Source of the DNA: an uncultured Burkholderiales bacterium
Lineage (GTDB): Bacteria > Pseudomonadota > Gammaproteobacteria > Burkholderiales > Burkholderiaceae_C
Length of the DNA: 61,449 nucleotides
Reading direction: 5' to 3'
Assembly (NCBI GenBank): GCA_903933115.1
Contig: CAIZIT010000025.1
Location: 1-61,449, forward strand
The position numbers and the translations under genes were made by a program. Shown here piece by piece: positions 61,317 through 61,449 of this stretch (within the stretch, counting starts at the first letter, position 1; the number at the start of each line of letters is the position of its first letter). The notes beneath the pieces are model-generated. The model was not told where the DNA came from. It ran no database searches and saw only the letters and a program-made list of their open reading frames with translations.

Positions 61317-61449
61317 ATGGAGCGTTCTATCGATCCCGAAAGCTCACCTCGACTCCACTCTGCTCGGGACCCCAAAACACCCATTGTCAAACCCTGGTTC
61401 TTCAACCTGGTTTTTGACCCCTTGTGCTTGGGCCTCTCATTTGGGTCTC
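61317..61449 (+). CDS. Possible start of a gene cut by the window end
   Basis: A frame from ATG at 61317 stays open to the last base (44 codons). It begins right at the T-run of the kup terminator with no ribosome site, so the true start may be elsewhere or the frame may be chance. The visible residues (KPWFFNLVFDPLCLGLSFGS near the end) show no family I recognise. Confidence 0.3.
   Translation, partial: MERSIDPESSPRLHSARDPKTPIVKPWFFNLVFDPLCLGLSFGS

Overview
The window reads as chromosomal DNA of a betaproteobacterium, most likely Burkholderiales and perhaps Comamonadaceae. Three things point there: six Bug/TctC-type periplasmic receptors with no TctAB permease, many class III CoA-transferases and aromatic-acid genes, and a moderate G+C content. 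No rRNA, tRNA, CRISPR array, insertion sequence or prophage was recognised. Gene density is high, and most genes fall into short operons on alternating strands.

Left part (1-16 kb). The window opens in the histidine-rich tail of a metal-binding protein, followed by a Bug receptor and an atypical SDR. A minus-strand group follows (Bug receptor, ModA-like protein, class III CoA-transferase, DUF1080 lipoprotein). Next is a divergent metal-efflux locus: a TctE/TctD-like two-component system facing a complete HME-type RND system (CzcCBA-like), with a direct-repeat response-regulator box between them. A branched-chain-type binding protein and two tandem paralogous small secreted four-cysteine proteins close this part.

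Middle (16-35 kb). A Bug receptor is paired with a dihydroxyphthalate-decarboxylase-like protein. Then come a stand-alone ParB-like nuclease-domain protein, an NlpC/P60 lipoprotein, a second class III CoA-transferase, an SOS-controlled umuDC operon with a perfect LexA box, a TadA fused to an alpha/beta-hydrolase, a PaiB-like protein, an orphan TraD/VirD4-like coupling ATPase, a hotdog thioesterase, a Spy-like chaperone and an ATZ/TRZ-type amidohydrolase. A monohaem cytochrome fused to a predicted outer-membrane barrel (Cyc2-like architecture) is followed by a dihaem cytochrome c lipoprotein, which suggests electron transfer at the cell surface.

Right part (35-57 kb) looks like a catabolic island for aromatic or cyclic acids. 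It carries a flavin monooxygenase of the salicylate/3-hydroxybenzoate hydroxylase family, a full Liv-type ABC importer, a Rieske ring-hydroxylating oxygenase next to a glutamine-synthetase-like ligase, a cupin and a luciferase-like flavoenzyme. An opposing operon carries an acyl-AMP ligase, an SDR, an amidohydrolase and two crotonases, followed by an FAH-family hydrolase. A VOC protein and three more Bug receptors complete it. The combination matches no pathway I can name, and the substrate is unknown.

The end (57-61.4 kb) holds an unknown protein and a membrane-anchored HD-domain protein behind a promoter bracketed by a perfect 12-bp inverted repeat, then the potassium transporter kup and its terminator. 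Several spacers carry unrelated short tandem repeats (6-14 nt units), a recurring feature of this DNA.
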